Assembly: GCF_029945925.1 (NCBI RefSeq)
Contig: NZ_JAQSDN010000043.1
Span: 78,398-142,397 of the forward strand
DNA length: 64,000 bases
Direction: 5' to 3'
Source of the DNA: Polaromonas sp.
GTDB lineage: Bacteria; Pseudomonadota; Gammaproteobacteria; Burkholderiales; Burkholderiaceae_C
Shown here one piece after another: positions 1-7,542 of the stretch (the stretch's first letter is position 1; every line of letters begins with the position of its first letter). A program made the translations under genes and the position numbers. Under the pieces are notes generated by a model. The model had not been told where the DNA came from and ran no database searches. It saw only the letters and a list, made by a program, of their open reading frames with translations.

Positions 1-829
1 CCTGGGCTGGATGCCGATTTGACCATGCAGTTTGGGCCACAATCTGGCGCGCCAGGCCCAGCGCCTGGCGATCATCCTCGGCCAGCTGCTCGCCCAGGCC
101 CGACACGCTGGTGTGCATCCCGGCGCCGCCCAGCTCCTCTTCGGTGGCCACCTCGCCGGTGGCCGCCATCAGCAGCGGCGGGCCAGCCAGAAAGGCGCGC
201 GAGCGGTTTCGCACCATGATCACCACATCACTGAGCCCCGGCATGTAGGCCCCGCCCGCCGTGCCGGAACCGTGCTGCACCGTGACGACCGGAATGCCCG
301 CCGCCGACAGGCGCGCGAGGTTGCGGAAAAGGGAGCCGCCGTGCACAAAACCCTCGACGCGGTAACGCATCAGGTTGGCGCCGGCGCTCTCCACCAGGTG
401 AATGAAGGGCAGCTTGTTCTGCAGCGCGATCTCCTGCACACGCAGAATTTTTTCCAGCCCCATGGCCTGGATCGCGCCGGCCTCGATGCCCGAGTCGCTG
501 GCCACGACCATGCAGCGCACGCCCTGGATAAAACCTATGCCGGCCACGATGCCACCACCGGGCACGGACAGCACCGGGTCCTTGTGGTCCTGCATGAACC
601 CCGCCAGCGAACACAAAGGCAGCCAGGGCGCGCCCGGGTCCAGCAGCAGCGCCACACGTTCACGCGGCAACAACTGGCCGCGTTTGTCGAACACCGGTTT
701 CGATTTGGCTGACGCCTGCGTGGCACGGGCCTCCAGCGCACGCAGCGCTGCAATGCGCGCGAGCATGGCTTCGCGCCGCTGCACGGCCACGCTGCCCTGC
801 GCGTTCCAGGCCGACTGGAAAACCGTCAT
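1..829 (-). CDS. Acyl-CoA carboxylase, carboxyltransferase (beta) subunit, 3' end cut by window
   Basis: About 276 N-terminal residues of a biotin-dependent carboxyltransferase of the propionyl-, methylcrotonyl- or geranyl-CoA carboxylase type, which moves carboxyl from biotin to an acyl-CoA in the cytoplasm. The ORF track misses it because it has no stop inside the window. Visible motifs are ESAGANLM (residues 147-154), GSGTAGGAYMPGLSD (187-201) and LGGAGMHTSVSG (233-244), the CoA-binding and oxyanion segments of this family. The ATG overlaps the stop of the upstream SDR as ATGA, so translation is probably coupled. The substrate cannot be read from this half. A TetR plus SDR plus carboxylase arrangement recalls terpenoid (atu) or leucine/isovalerate (liu) gene sets, which is inference only. 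The biotin-carrying alpha subunit, if linked, lies outside the window. Confidence 0.88.
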   Translation of the reverse strand, partial: MTVFQSAWNAQGSVAVQRREAMLARIAALRALEARATQASAKSKPVFDKRGQLLPRERVALLLDPGAPWLPLCSLAGFMQDHKDPVLSVPGGGIVAGIGFIQGVRCMVVASDSGIEAGAIQAMGLEKILRVQEIALQNKLPFIHLVESAGANLMRYRVEGFVHGGSLFRNLARLSAAGIPVVTVQHGSGTAGGAYMPGLSDVVIMVRNRSRAFLAGPPLLMAATGEVATEEELGGAGMHTSVSGLGEQLAEDDRQALGLARQIVAQTAWSNRHPAQ

Positions 830-1710
830 GACTGAAAGACCTTGGGCGTCGTGGCCAGATGAAAACCGTCAAACGGCTTGACGGCATCACGCCGCTGCGC
901 CTCGGCATCGGGCAGGCGCATGGGCCAGCCCATGCGCGCCTGCGGCCGCGCGCCGTCCACGCGCAGCACGGTGCCGCTGATGAAACTGGCCGCGGGGCTC
1001 AGCAAAAACACGATGGCGGCCGAGGTTTCCGCCTCGGTGCCGAAGCGGCCCAGCGGCACGGTGCTGCGCATCTCGCGCAACATCACCCCGGCCTCGGGCG
1101 GGTAGTGGTCCATGCCGCTCGAGGCGATGTAACCCGGCGCCACCGCGTTGACGCGCACACCGCTGTGCGCCCACTCGGCTGCCGCGGTTTCGGTGAAGCT
1201 GACCATGCCGGCACGCGCGGCACCGCTGTGGCCCATGGAGGGCATGGAACCCCAGATGTCGGCGACGATGTTGACGATGCTGCCGCCGTGCTCCGCCATG
1301 GACTGCAGGTAACACTCGCGCGCCATCAGGAAGCCGCCCGTCAGGTTGGTGTTGATGACCGCTTCCCAGCCCTTGGCGCTGATGCTTTCCAGCGGCGCGA
1401 TGTACTGCCCACCCGCGTTGTTGACCAGGGCATTGATGCGGCCATGCGCAATCACAATCGCCGCGACCGTGACCTTCACCGCCTCTTCCTGGCGAATGTC
1501 GCAGGGGTGGAAACTGGCGCGGCCGCCGGCGGCCACAATCTCGCCGGCCACGTCATGCAGCTTTTCGAGCTTGCGGCCGATCAACACCACATGCGCGCCC
1601 AGGGCCGCCAGCTCATGCGCCGTGCAGCGGCCTATGCCGGAGCCGCCGCCGGTCACCGCCACCACCTTGCCGGCAAACAGGCCGGCGCTGAAGACGGAAC
1701 GGTAAGTCAT
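826..1710 (-). CDS. SDR family oxidoreductase, 2,4-dienoyl/trans-2-enoyl-CoA reductase-like
   Basis: A 294-residue Rossmann-fold short-chain dehydrogenase. The nucleotide-binding motif TGGGSGIG lies at residues 20-27 and NNAG at 97-100. The usual catalytic YxxxK is absent: the equivalent segment reads HSGAARAG (161-168), so Ser162 and Arg166 stand where Tyr and Lys are expected. The same pattern (Ser or His around a GAARAG or SAKAG segment) is known in the peroxisomal trans-2-enoyl-CoA reductase and 2,4-dienoyl-CoA reductase branch, so this is probably a family trait and not decay. LLSPAASFISG near the C-terminus also fits that branch. A role in reducing an unsaturated acyl-CoA is inferred. 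The gene overlaps the TetR gene upstream and the carboxyltransferase downstream, each by four bases. Confidence 0.85.
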   Translation of the reverse strand: MTYRSVFSAGLFAGKVVAVTGGGSGIGRCTAHELAALGAHVVLIGRKLEKLHDVAGEIVAAGGRASFHPCDIRQEEAVKVTVAAIVIAHGRINALVNNAGGQYIAPLESISAKGWEAVINTNLTGGFLMARECYLQSMAEHGGSIVNIVADIWGSMPSMGHSGAARAGMVSFTETAAAEWAHSGVRVNAVAPGYIASSGMDHYPPEAGVMLREMRSTVPLGRFGTEAETSAAIVFLLSPAASFISGTVLRVDGARPQARMGWPMRLPDAEAQRRDAVKPFDGFHLATTPKVFQS

Positions 1711-2432
1711 GTGCGGGCTTTCCTTGTGGAGGGCGTCCGGTCTTCGCCGATGAACAGCGCCATGGCCGCGTCGGCCAGCTCATCGAGCGACGCACCCTTT
1801 CTGGCATCAAACCACTGCGCCGACCAGTTCAGCGCACCAAAAATCAGCAAGCGCGCCAGCTTCACCGGGGCCTGCAGCCGGCCCTGGTCGCTCAGGGCCT
1901 GGAGCACCGGCTCCCAGACCGACTCGTAGTCGCCCTGCAGCCTGGCCAGCAATGCGCGCTGCCTGGCCGTGATGGAACGCGACTCATACAGCATCACGGG
2001 AATGAAATCGCTGCCCGGGCCCAGCAACACGTCGAAATGATTACGGATCAACACGTGCAGCAAAGCCGCCGCGTCGGGTGCGGACGGCGCCGCCGCCTCC
2101 AGCGCCGCCGCCTGCCGGGCCATCGCCGAGCGCATGCCCTCCTCCATCACGGCATAAAGCAGCGCACCCTTGCTTTTGAAATGGTAGAAGGGCGAGCCGC
2201 TGTGCATGCCAACGGCTGCCGCGATATCGCGCGTGCTGGTGCCGTCAAAGCCCTTGCGGCGAAACAGCCGCGCGGCGGTGTTGACCAGTTCCACCCGCCG
2301 GTTGCCATCGTCGCGTTCGCCGGGCGTCTTGCGCGGACGACCGCGCGGCCGCTTTTCAGCGGCGGCGACAACCGCCGCAGGCAGGGCCAGGGCACGGCCG
2401 GCAGGGCGGGTACGCGCAGGTGTTTTGTCCAT
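1707..2432 (-). CDS. TetR/AcrR family transcriptional regulator
   Basis: A helix-turn-helix repressor of about 241 residues. A basic Arg/Pro-rich N-terminus (RPRGRPRKTPGER) precedes the TetR DNA-binding domain, with the typical segment GFDGTSTRDIAAAVGMHSGSPFYHFKSK. The rest is a helical ligand-binding domain. The ORF track starts at 2450; I prefer the ATG at 2432 (MDKTPARTR), although neither start has a strong ribosome-binding site. It is the first gene of an operon with an SDR and a carboxyltransferase, joined by ATGA overlaps. A perfect 14-base palindrome just upstream is the likely operator, so autoregulation is expected. By analogy with TetR genes beside acyl-CoA genes, the ligand may be an acyl-CoA. 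Confidence 0.88.
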   Translation of the reverse strand: MDKTPARTRPAGRALALPAAVVAAAEKRPRGRPRKTPGERDDGNRRVELVNTAARLFRRKGFDGTSTRDIAAAVGMHSGSPFYHFKSKGALLYAVMEEGMRSAMARQAAALEAAAPSAPDAAALLHVLIRNHFDVLLGPGSDFIPVMLYESRSITARQRALLARLQGDYESVWEPVLQALSDQGRLQAPVKLARLLIFGALNWSAQWFDARKGASLDELADAAMALFIGEDRTPSTRKART

Positions 2433-2464
2433 GGAAACAGACCATAACAAAAGCCGTTATTTTT

Positions 2465-2478
2465 AGCAAGCGCTTGCT
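2465..2478. promoter_or_regulatory. Palindromic operator candidate for the TetR-SDR-carboxylase operon
   Basis: AGCAAGCGCTTGCT is a perfect 14-base palindrome. It lies 33 bases upstream of the preferred TetR start and about 88 bases upstream of the divergent hypothetical gene at 2566. Position and symmetry fit a TetR dimer site, and the AT-rich flanks fit a promoter. The assignment to this regulator is inferred. Confidence 0.55.
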
Positions 2479-2565
2479 TTGTAAAAATAGACACGGACTG
2501 CGGCACGGCCCCGGAACCCCAGCTGACTACACTGGGGACCTTCCCAAAACAAAACCGAAACATTG

Positions 2566-3171
2566 ATGGACATCTTCTTTCTGGCGCTGATGGTCGCCGC
2601 CGGCGCTTATGCGCTCAAATCGGGCTACGAACGCAAACGCATCGCCCTGCTGGGCAGCCACCTCGGCCAGTACCAGATCGAAAAACTCATGGAAAGCCTG
2701 ACCGAAGGCTACATGCGCGCACTTCGCGAGGACGATCTGGAGCGCCGCGCAAGCATCTGGAACCTGTTGACGAGCACCGAGACCAAGCTGTGCGAGCAGT
2801 TCAACAACTTCGTGGCCGGGTTCTCCCGGGTGGAAGGCGCCGCCGCACGGGTGAGCAGGCTCCCCCTGCCCCTGCCTTACGCCGACAGGCTCTTTCCGGC
2901 TGCGACATTCGACTTGCGCCAGGTCCTGCTGGTGCATGCCGAGGGCATCACGCGCGCCGCGAAAAACACGCCCGAACAATCGCCCAAGAACAAGGCCTTC
3001 ACCCTGTCCGCTGAAGTTTTCCTGATGCAACACACCTGCCACTGGTTCTGCAAGTCCAAGGCCGTCGCCTCGGCCCGGCTGCTGGTCCGCCACAAGACGT
3101 CTTATGAGCAGGTGCTGGCGTCGGTCGCACCAGAAACGCGCCGGGCCTACCTCGCGCTGGTCGGCCCCTGA
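2566..3171 (+). CDS. Conserved hypothetical protein with N-terminal membrane segment
   Basis: A 201-residue protein I cannot assign to a family. The ATG at 2566 (MDIFFLALMVAAGAYALKSG) is preferred over the TTG one codon earlier used by the ORF track. Residues 3-18 form one hydrophobic helix, likely a membrane anchor or uncleaved signal. The rest is soluble and mostly helical, with a charged stretch (YMRALREDDLERRAS) and a C-terminal part containing two Cys residues (HTCHWFCKSK). No catalytic motif is evident. It is transcribed away from the TetR operon and converges on the sigma factor gene, only 10 bases away. Codon use resembles its neighbours, so it is probably a real gene. Confidence 0.7.
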   Translation: MDIFFLALMVAAGAYALKSGYERKRIALLGSHLGQYQIEKLMESLTEGYMRALREDDLERRASIWNLLTSTETKLCEQFNNFVAGFSRVEGAAARVSRLPLPLPYADRLFPAATFDLRQVLLVHAEGITRAAKNTPEQSPKNKAFTLSAEVFLMQHTCHWFCKSKAVASARLLVRHKTSYEQVLASVAPETRRAYLALVGP

Positions 3172-3181
3172 ATCGATGCAG

Positions 3182-4465
3182 TCAGGGGAGCAGCCCCTGC
3201 GCTCGCTCGAGCAGCAATTCACGCTCGCGCAAATTGCCCGCCAGCGCCGCGGCGCGTTCAAACTCCTGGCGCGCCTCGCCGTTGCGGCCCAGCCTGGCGA
3301 GCAGGTCGCCGCGCACGCCGGGCAGCCACTGGTAGTTCTGCAGGGACTTGTCCTCGCGCAAGCTATCGATGATGGCCAGGCCGGCGGCCGGGCCGAAGGC
3401 CATGCTGACGGCCACCGCGCGGTTGAGTTCCACCACCGGTGAGGGTGCGGTTTGTGCCAGCGCGTCGTACAGGGCGGCAATACGCACCCAGTCGGTCTCT
3501 GCCGACGTCGGCGCGCGCGCATGGCAGGCTGCGATAGCGGCCTGCAGCGCATACGGCCCCAGGGCACGGGCCGACGACTCGGCCAGCGCCATGGCCATGT
3601 CGAGCGCGGCCAGCCCCCTGCCGATCAGGAGATGGTCCCAGCGCGCCCGGTTCTGGTCGGCAAGCAGTATCGGCCGGCCGGCGGCATCGACCCGGGCCGC
3701 CATGCGCGAGGCCTGCAGTTCCATCAGTGCCAGCAAACCCTGCACCTCGGACTCGCCCCTTGCCAGGCCGGCCAGCATGCGGCCCAGACGCAGCGCTTCG
3801 TCGGTCAGCGCGGGCCGCATCCAGTGGTCCCCGGCGGTGGCGGTGTAACCCTCGTTGAACAGCAGGTAGACCACCTCCAGCACCGAGGCCAGGCGAGCGC
3901 CCAGTTCATCGCCGCGCGGGACTTCAAAAGGCACCCGCGCCTCGGCCAGGGTGCGCTTGGCGCGCACGATGCGCTGGGCCATCGTGGGTTCGGACACCAG
4001 GAAAGCGCGGGCGATTTCGTGGGTGGTCAGGCCGCCCAGCAGCTTGAGCGTCAGCGCCAGCCGCGCCTCGGTGGAAAGCACCGGGTGGCAGGCGGTGAAG
4101 ATCAGGCGCAGCAGGTCGTCGCCGATCTCGTCCTGCCTGGCCTCGTCGAGCGCATCCACAAAATCGGGCACGACCAGCGCGTCCTGCGCCTCCAGCTCAT
4201 GGCCGATCTGCTCCAGCTTTTCGCCCTGCATCTTCTGGTGCCGCAGGTGATCCAGCGCGCGGTTTTTGGCCACCCGCATCAGCCAGGCGCCGGGGTTGTC
4301 CGGCACACCCTTGCCGGGCCAGCTTTCCAGCGCAGCAACCAGCGCGTCCTGTGCGAGCTCCTCGGCCAGCCCGATCTCGCGCACCATGCGCGCCACCGAG
4401 GCCACGATCTTCGCGGACTCGATGCGCCAGACGGCTGAAATCGCCTCATGGGTGGAGGAATGCAT
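3182..4465 (-). CDS. ECF sigma factor of the ECF42/SigJ-like type with C-terminal DUF6596/TPR extension
   Basis: A 427-residue RNA polymerase sigma factor. Residues about 10-80 are sigma region 2 (ELAQDALVAALESWP, then NPGAWLMRVAKNRALDHLR). Residues about 120-175 are region 4 with the helix-turn-helix (LGGLTTHEIARAFLVSEPTMAQRIVRAKRTL). The remaining 230 or so residues form the long C-terminal extension typical of ECF42, containing LLFNEGYTAT and TPR-like helices (AALYDALAQTAPSPVVELNRAVA). ECF42 factors are known to lie beside DGPF/YciI proteins and to carry no anti-sigma factor; the C-terminal extension is thought to be needed for activity. That context is seen here in the genes up to 6624, which are likely targets or partners. 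Older annotation would call it DUF6596 protein. Confidence 0.9.
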   Translation of the reverse strand: MHSSTHEAISAVWRIESAKIVASVARMVREIGLAEELAQDALVAALESWPGKGVPDNPGAWLMRVAKNRALDHLRHQKMQGEKLEQIGHELEAQDALVVPDFVDALDEARQDEIGDDLLRLIFTACHPVLSTEARLALTLKLLGGLTTHEIARAFLVSEPTMAQRIVRAKRTLAEARVPFEVPRGDELGARLASVLEVVYLLFNEGYTATAGDHWMRPALTDEALRLGRMLAGLARGESEVQGLLALMELQASRMAARVDAAGRPILLADQNRARWDHLLIGRGLAALDMAMALAESSARALGPYALQAAIAACHARAPTSAETDWVRIAALYDALAQTAPSPVVELNRAVAVSMAFGPAAGLAIIDSLREDKSLQNYQWLPGVRGDLLARLGRNGEARQEFERAAALAGNLRERELLLERAQGLLP

Positions 4466-4527
4466 GAATCAATGGTAGCGGCAGAGCCAGAGCTGGGAGT
4501 AAGGCGCACCCAGAGGTATTAGTCAGG

Positions 4528-4583
4528 CAGGGGCCGCGGGTCCGGCTCTGCCGGCCCGCAGGCGCAGCGGCCCCCTCGGGGGG
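4528..4583. repeat. GC-rich intergenic repeat A, copy 1
   Basis: A GC-rich unit beginning CAGGGGCCGCGGGTCCGGCT, with internal complementarity (CCGGCTCTGCCGG) and ending in GCGGCCCCCTCGGGGG. Its first 41 bases are identical to copy 2, 66 bases downstream. Further relatives occur at 8411-8579 and inside the FadB-like gene at 15130-15212. The 273-base gap between the sigma factor and the VOC gene holds only these two copies. Confidence 0.8.
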
Positions 4584-4649
4584 GATCCTTCGACAGGCCC
4601 AGGACAACGGATACGCAACAAGCGACCATGAGGACTTTTCTCTTTCCAG

Positions 4650-4738
4650 CAGGGGCCGCGGGTCCGGCTCTGCCGGCCCGCAGGCGCAGCGCCCCCTCGG
4701 GGGGCAGCGTAGTACACGAAGTGACAAGCGTGGGGGCG
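4650..4738. repeat. GC-rich intergenic repeat A, copy 2
   Basis: A fuller copy of the repeat at 4528. The shared GGGGCCGCGGGTCCGGCTCT start is followed by CCCCCTCGGGGGGCAGCG and a tail ending AAGCGTGGGGGC. It abuts the stop codon of the VOC gene, so it would form the start of that gene's 3' untranslated RNA on the minus strand. Confidence 0.8.
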
Positions 4739-5131
4739 CTACTTCTTCATCCAGAAAACCTCCCAGACATGGCCGTCCAGGTCGGTGAAGCCGTGGCTGT
4801 ACATGAAGCCATGGTCCTGCGACGGATTGGGCGCGGTGCCGCCGGCGGCCAGCGCCTTTTTCACCAACTCGTCCACCTCGGCACGGCTCTCGCACGACAG
4901 GGCAATCAGCACCTCGGTGGTTTTGGTTGCATCGGCAATCGGCTTTTTGGTGAAGCCCTGGAAGAAGGGCTCGACCAGCAGCATCACATAGTTGTGATCC
5001 TCGCTGATCACCATGCAGGCGCCCTGCTCGTTGGTGAACTGCGGGTTGAAGGAAAAGCCCAGGCTCTTGAAGAAGGCCTGGCTCTTTTCCATGTTCTTGA
5101 TGGGCAAGTTGACAAAAATCTGGCGGGTCAT
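4739..5131 (-). CDS. VOC family (glyoxalase/bleomycin-resistance fold) protein
   Basis: A 130-residue protein with the paired beta-alpha-beta-beta-beta fold signature of the vicinal oxygen chelate family. It starts MTRQIFVNLPIKNMEKSQAFF, carries SLGFSFNPQFTNEQGACMVI and ends GHVWEVFWMKK. The ORF track runs 34 codons further upstream; the ATG at 5131 matches the usual family start. These PhnB-like proteins commonly accompany ECF42 sigma factors and YciI proteins, as here. Metal ligands and substrate cannot be assigned confidently from sequence alone. Repeat A begins right at its stop. Confidence 0.88.
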   Translation of the reverse strand: MTRQIFVNLPIKNMEKSQAFFKSLGFSFNPQFTNEQGACMVISEDHNYVMLLVEPFFQGFTKKPIADATKTTEVLIALSCESRAEVDELVKKALAAGGTAPNPSQDHGFMYSHGFTDLDGHVWEVFWMKK

Positions 5132-5174
5132 GGCTGTTCCTTTGAGGATGGTTGAGGCAAGACAGGGGCGGCCC

Positions 5175-5714
5175 TCAGGCCTGCTCCGCCCTGGCCTTGA
5201 GGTTGGCGAGGCCGGCGTCGAAGTCGGTGCCAATCATCTTGTCCATGTTGAAAATCACACCCATGAACTTCGACAGGAAAGACGCAGGGCCGTCCATGGC
5301 CCAAGTGACCTGTGTGGTCTGACCTCCGGGTACCAGCGAAAAGGTGATGAGGTTGTCGGCCTTGAACGGCGCAGTCATGACCAGGCGCATCTTCAGCTGC
5401 GAAGGCGCGCTGACCTGCACGATTTCAAAGCTGCCGCTGCCTGATTTTTTGCTCTCGAAGTCGTAGTGAGCGCCGGGCCCAATGAACGGGCCGCTGTAGC
5501 TGCCTTTCATCTCCGGGGCTTTCAGCGCATACGGGTTCCATGAATTGAAAGCATGCACGTCGTTGACTAGCGGGAAGATTTTTTCTGCCGGCGCAGCGAT
5601 GCTGGTGCTGCGCGACACGCGGAAAGTGTCAGGCCGTTGCAAAGCAATGACCGCGACGACAGCGATGGCCAGCACGACCAGCCCCAGCAGGGTGAGCAAG
5701 GTGGTTTTGATCAT
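5175..5714 (-). CDS. SRPBCC family (polyketide cyclase/START-like) protein with N-terminal membrane anchor
   Basis: A 179-residue protein. Residues 5-25 form a hydrophobic helix (LLTLLGLVVLAIAVVAVIALQ). An SRPBCC domain follows: SRSTSIAAPAEKIFPLVNDVHAFNSWNPY, the usual N-terminal beta strand, helix and W-P segment, and near the end TQVTWAMDGPASFLSKFMG. This fold makes a hydrophobic ligand pocket; its function here is unknown. It sits in the ECF42-associated set between the VOC and YciI genes on the same strand and may be co-transcribed with them. Confidence 0.87.
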   Translation of the reverse strand: MIKTTLLTLLGLVVLAIAVVAVIALQRPDTFRVSRSTSIAAPAEKIFPLVNDVHAFNSWNPYALKAPEMKGSYSGPFIGPGAHYDFESKKSGSGSFEIVQVSAPSQLKMRLVMTAPFKADNLITFSLVPGGQTTQVTWAMDGPASFLSKFMGVIFNMDKMIGTDFDAGLANLKARAEQA

Positions 5715-5724
5715 GGCGCGCTCC

Positions 5725-6150
5725 TTACTTCTGGCTGGGCGTGTTTATTTCGCGGAAACGCTGGACCTGCTCGCTGGGCTCGAAGTCGTCCAGTTCATAC
5801 AACTGACGAACCTCGATCACGGCCGGCGCGTTTTCGCCGACAGGGTTGGGGAAACGGCGCGACCACTCCAGCGCCTCCTCGCGGTTGCGCACCTGGATGG
5901 TGGTGAAGCCGGCGATCAGCTCCTTGGCTTCCGCGAAAGGACCGTCAATCACGGTGCGCTTCTGGCCGTCGTAGTGGATGCGCCAGCCCTTGCGGCTGGG
6001 CTGCAGGCCACTGGCGTCGAGCAGCACGCCGGCCTGGGCCAGCTCCTCGTGGAAGTCGGCCATGGCAGCCATCAGTTTTTCGTCGGGGGTCTGCGGGGTG
6101 GTCTCGGCCTCGAACTCGGGCGTCGACTTCACAATGATCATGAATCGCAT
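5725..6150 (-). CDS. YciI-like protein with DGPF motif (ECF42 partner)
   Basis: A 141-residue YCII-domain protein, MRFMIIVKSTPEFEAET at the start and VIDGPFAEAKELIAGF in the middle. The DGPF-AE-KE motif defines the DGPF family known to sit beside ECF42 sigma factors. The ORF track starts at 6201; the ATG at 6150 is preferred because AAGGAGT lies a few bases upstream. The fold is ferredoxin-like, and some relatives have weak enzymatic activity or bind small molecules. Its stop is 10 bases from the SRPBCC start. The role is likely linked to sigma-factor signalling, but no mechanism can be read from the sequence. Confidence 0.9.
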   Translation of the reverse strand: MRFMIIVKSTPEFEAETTPQTPDEKLMAAMADFHEELAQAGVLLDASGLQPSRKGWRIHYDGQKRTVIDGPFAEAKELIAGFTTIQVRNREEALEWSRRFPNPVGENAPAVIEVRQLYELDDFEPSEQVQRFREINTPSQK

Positions 6151-6270
6151 CCTGGTACTCCTTGTGTGCGGCAGCCAGAATCCCTGGCCTCCTGTGGACA
6201 CGACGAAGCAGCCGATGCGGAATCGACAAACCGGAAGTAAGTAGAAACCCCTGGATTCGGGTTCCCGACC

Positions 6271-6624
6271 TCAGAGGAAACAGGGGCCGGTGGCCCGAAC
6301 CTCCAGCGTGGCCCATTCAGCGGCGGGGCAGCGGGCGGCAATCGCCAGGGCTTGCTCCCGGGTTGTGCAGTTCACCAGAAAGAAGCCGCCCACCATTTCC
6401 TTGGCTTCGGCAAACGGGCCATCCAGCACCTGCGGCTTGCCGGCGCTCACACGCACGCGGGCGGCGCTGTCCTGCGAGCCCAGCGACTCCACGCCAAGCA
6501 ACACGCCCTCTGATTTCAGCTCGTCGGCAAACTTCAGCATGCGCCCGTACACCGCCTCGCCTTCGGCCTGGCTGCGGGTCAGGCGCTGGCCGACGGGTTC
6601 GTGGATGAGCAGCATGTAGGGCAT
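6271..6624 (-). CDS. Second YciI-like protein with DGPF motif
   Basis: A 117-residue YCII-domain protein, paralogous to the gene at 5725. It begins MPYMLLIHEPVGQR and carries VLDGPFAEAKEMVGGFF, the DGPF signature. The ATG at 6624 is chosen over the track start at 6639 because it gives the canonical family N-terminus (a short strand ending in MLLIHEP). It overlaps the end of the upstream SDR gene only if the longer start is used; with the chosen start the genes are separated by 4 bases, so it may be the last-transcribed member of that operon as well as part of the ECF42 set. About 120 bases without a gene separate it from the other YciI gene. Confidence 0.88.
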   Translation of the reverse strand: MPYMLLIHEPVGQRLTRSQAEGEAVYGRMLKFADELKSEGVLLGVESLGSQDSAARVRVSAGKPQVLDGPFAEAKEMVGGFFLVNCTTREQALAIAARCPAAEWATLEVRATGPCFL

Positions 6625-6628
6625 CGTT

Positions 6629-7468
6629 CTAGTCCACAAAGAAGTCGGGTATGAAATTCTTCGTGCCCGGTGTCACCGAATACTTCTCCAGATCGGTCAC
6701 GCCGTGCGCGGCCAGCAGCTCGTCGTCAATGTAGAAACGGCCGGTGGCCGGGTTCGGACTGGTCAGGATCAGCCAGGCCGCGTCCGAAAGAATCTCCGGC
6801 TTGCGGCACAGCTTCAGGTCCACGCCGGGAATCATCTGCAGGGCCGCCGTGGCAATGGCGGTGCGCGGCCACAGGCTGTTGACGGCAATGCCGTATTTTT
6901 TGAACTCGCCCGAATGGCCCAAAGTGCACATGCTCATGCCGTACTTGGCCATGGTGTAGGCCGTGTGGTTCTCGAACCAATGGGGCTTCATGCTCAGCGG
7001 CGGCGACATGGTGAGCACCTGCGGCTTGCGCCCGGCCTGCGCAGATTTTTTCAGTTCGGCCAGGCAGGCCTGGGTGCACAGGTAGGTGCCGCGCGCGTTG
7101 ATGCCGTTCATCAGGTCGTAACGCTTCATCGGTGTGTGTTCGGTGTCGGTCAGGCTGATGGCGCTGGCGTTGTTGACCAGGATGTCGATGCCGCCGAAAG
7201 CCTCCACCGCTTTGGCCACCGCCGCCGTCACCGCGTCTTCGTCACGGATATCCACCGCCAGCGGCAGCGCCTGACCACCGGCGGCCTTCACCGCTTCGGC
7301 CGCGCTGTAAATCGTGCCCGGCAGCTTGGGGTTGGGGTCGGTGGTTTTGGCCAGGATCACGATGTTGGCGCCGTCGGCCGCGGCACGGGTGGCCATGGCC
7401 AGGCCGATGCCGCGCGAGGCGCCGGTGATGAACAGGGTTTTGCCTTTGAGACCGGGGACTGAACTCAT
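6629..7468 (-). CDS. SDR family oxidoreductase, HSDL2-like
   Basis: A 279-residue short-chain dehydrogenase with the cofactor motif TGASRGIG, NNASAISL and the catalytic YTMAK. The segments MNGINARGTYLCTQACLAELKK and LTMSPPLSMKPHWFENHTAYTMAKYGMS are characteristic of the hydroxysteroid-dehydrogenase-like 2 group, whose members are linked to fatty-acid metabolism; the bacterial protein here lacks the C-terminal sterol-carrier domain. It is the last gene of the leftward acyl-CoA degradation block, separated from the enoyl-CoA hydratase by a 72-base gap containing repeat C. The substrate is unknown; a hydroxyacyl compound is likely from context. Confidence 0.88.
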   Translation of the reverse strand: MSSVPGLKGKTLFITGASRGIGLAMATRAAADGANIVILAKTTDPNPKLPGTIYSAAEAVKAAGGQALPLAVDIRDEDAVTAAVAKAVEAFGGIDILVNNASAISLTDTEHTPMKRYDLMNGINARGTYLCTQACLAELKKSAQAGRKPQVLTMSPPLSMKPHWFENHTAYTMAKYGMSMCTLGHSGEFKKYGIAVNSLWPRTAIATAALQMIPGVDLKLCRKPEILSDAAWLILTSPNPATGRFYIDDELLAAHGVTDLEKYSVTPGTKNFIPDFFVD

Positions 7469-7487
7469 GATGCCTCCTGAATGCTAC

Positions 7488-7542
7488 ACAATCAATAGCT
7501 GCCTGCGCTTACCACATAAGGGCTGCAGGCCAATTTGACCTC
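7488..7542. repeat. Dispersed intergenic repeat C, copy 1
   Basis: The sequence AATAGCTGCCTGCGCTTACC followed by an ATAAGGGCTGCAGGCC arm folds as an imperfect hairpin (GCCTGC with GCAGGC). Close relatives lie at 31540-31590 and, diverged, at 15838-15890 and 33048-33090. It fills the gap between the enoyl-CoA hydratase stop and the SDR start. Confidence 0.7.

Noticed and set aside
2527-3567. Leftward 346-residue ORF across the hypothetical gene and sigma factor
   Set aside because: It crosses a gene on the other strand and the end of the sigma factor in a different frame and has no motif.
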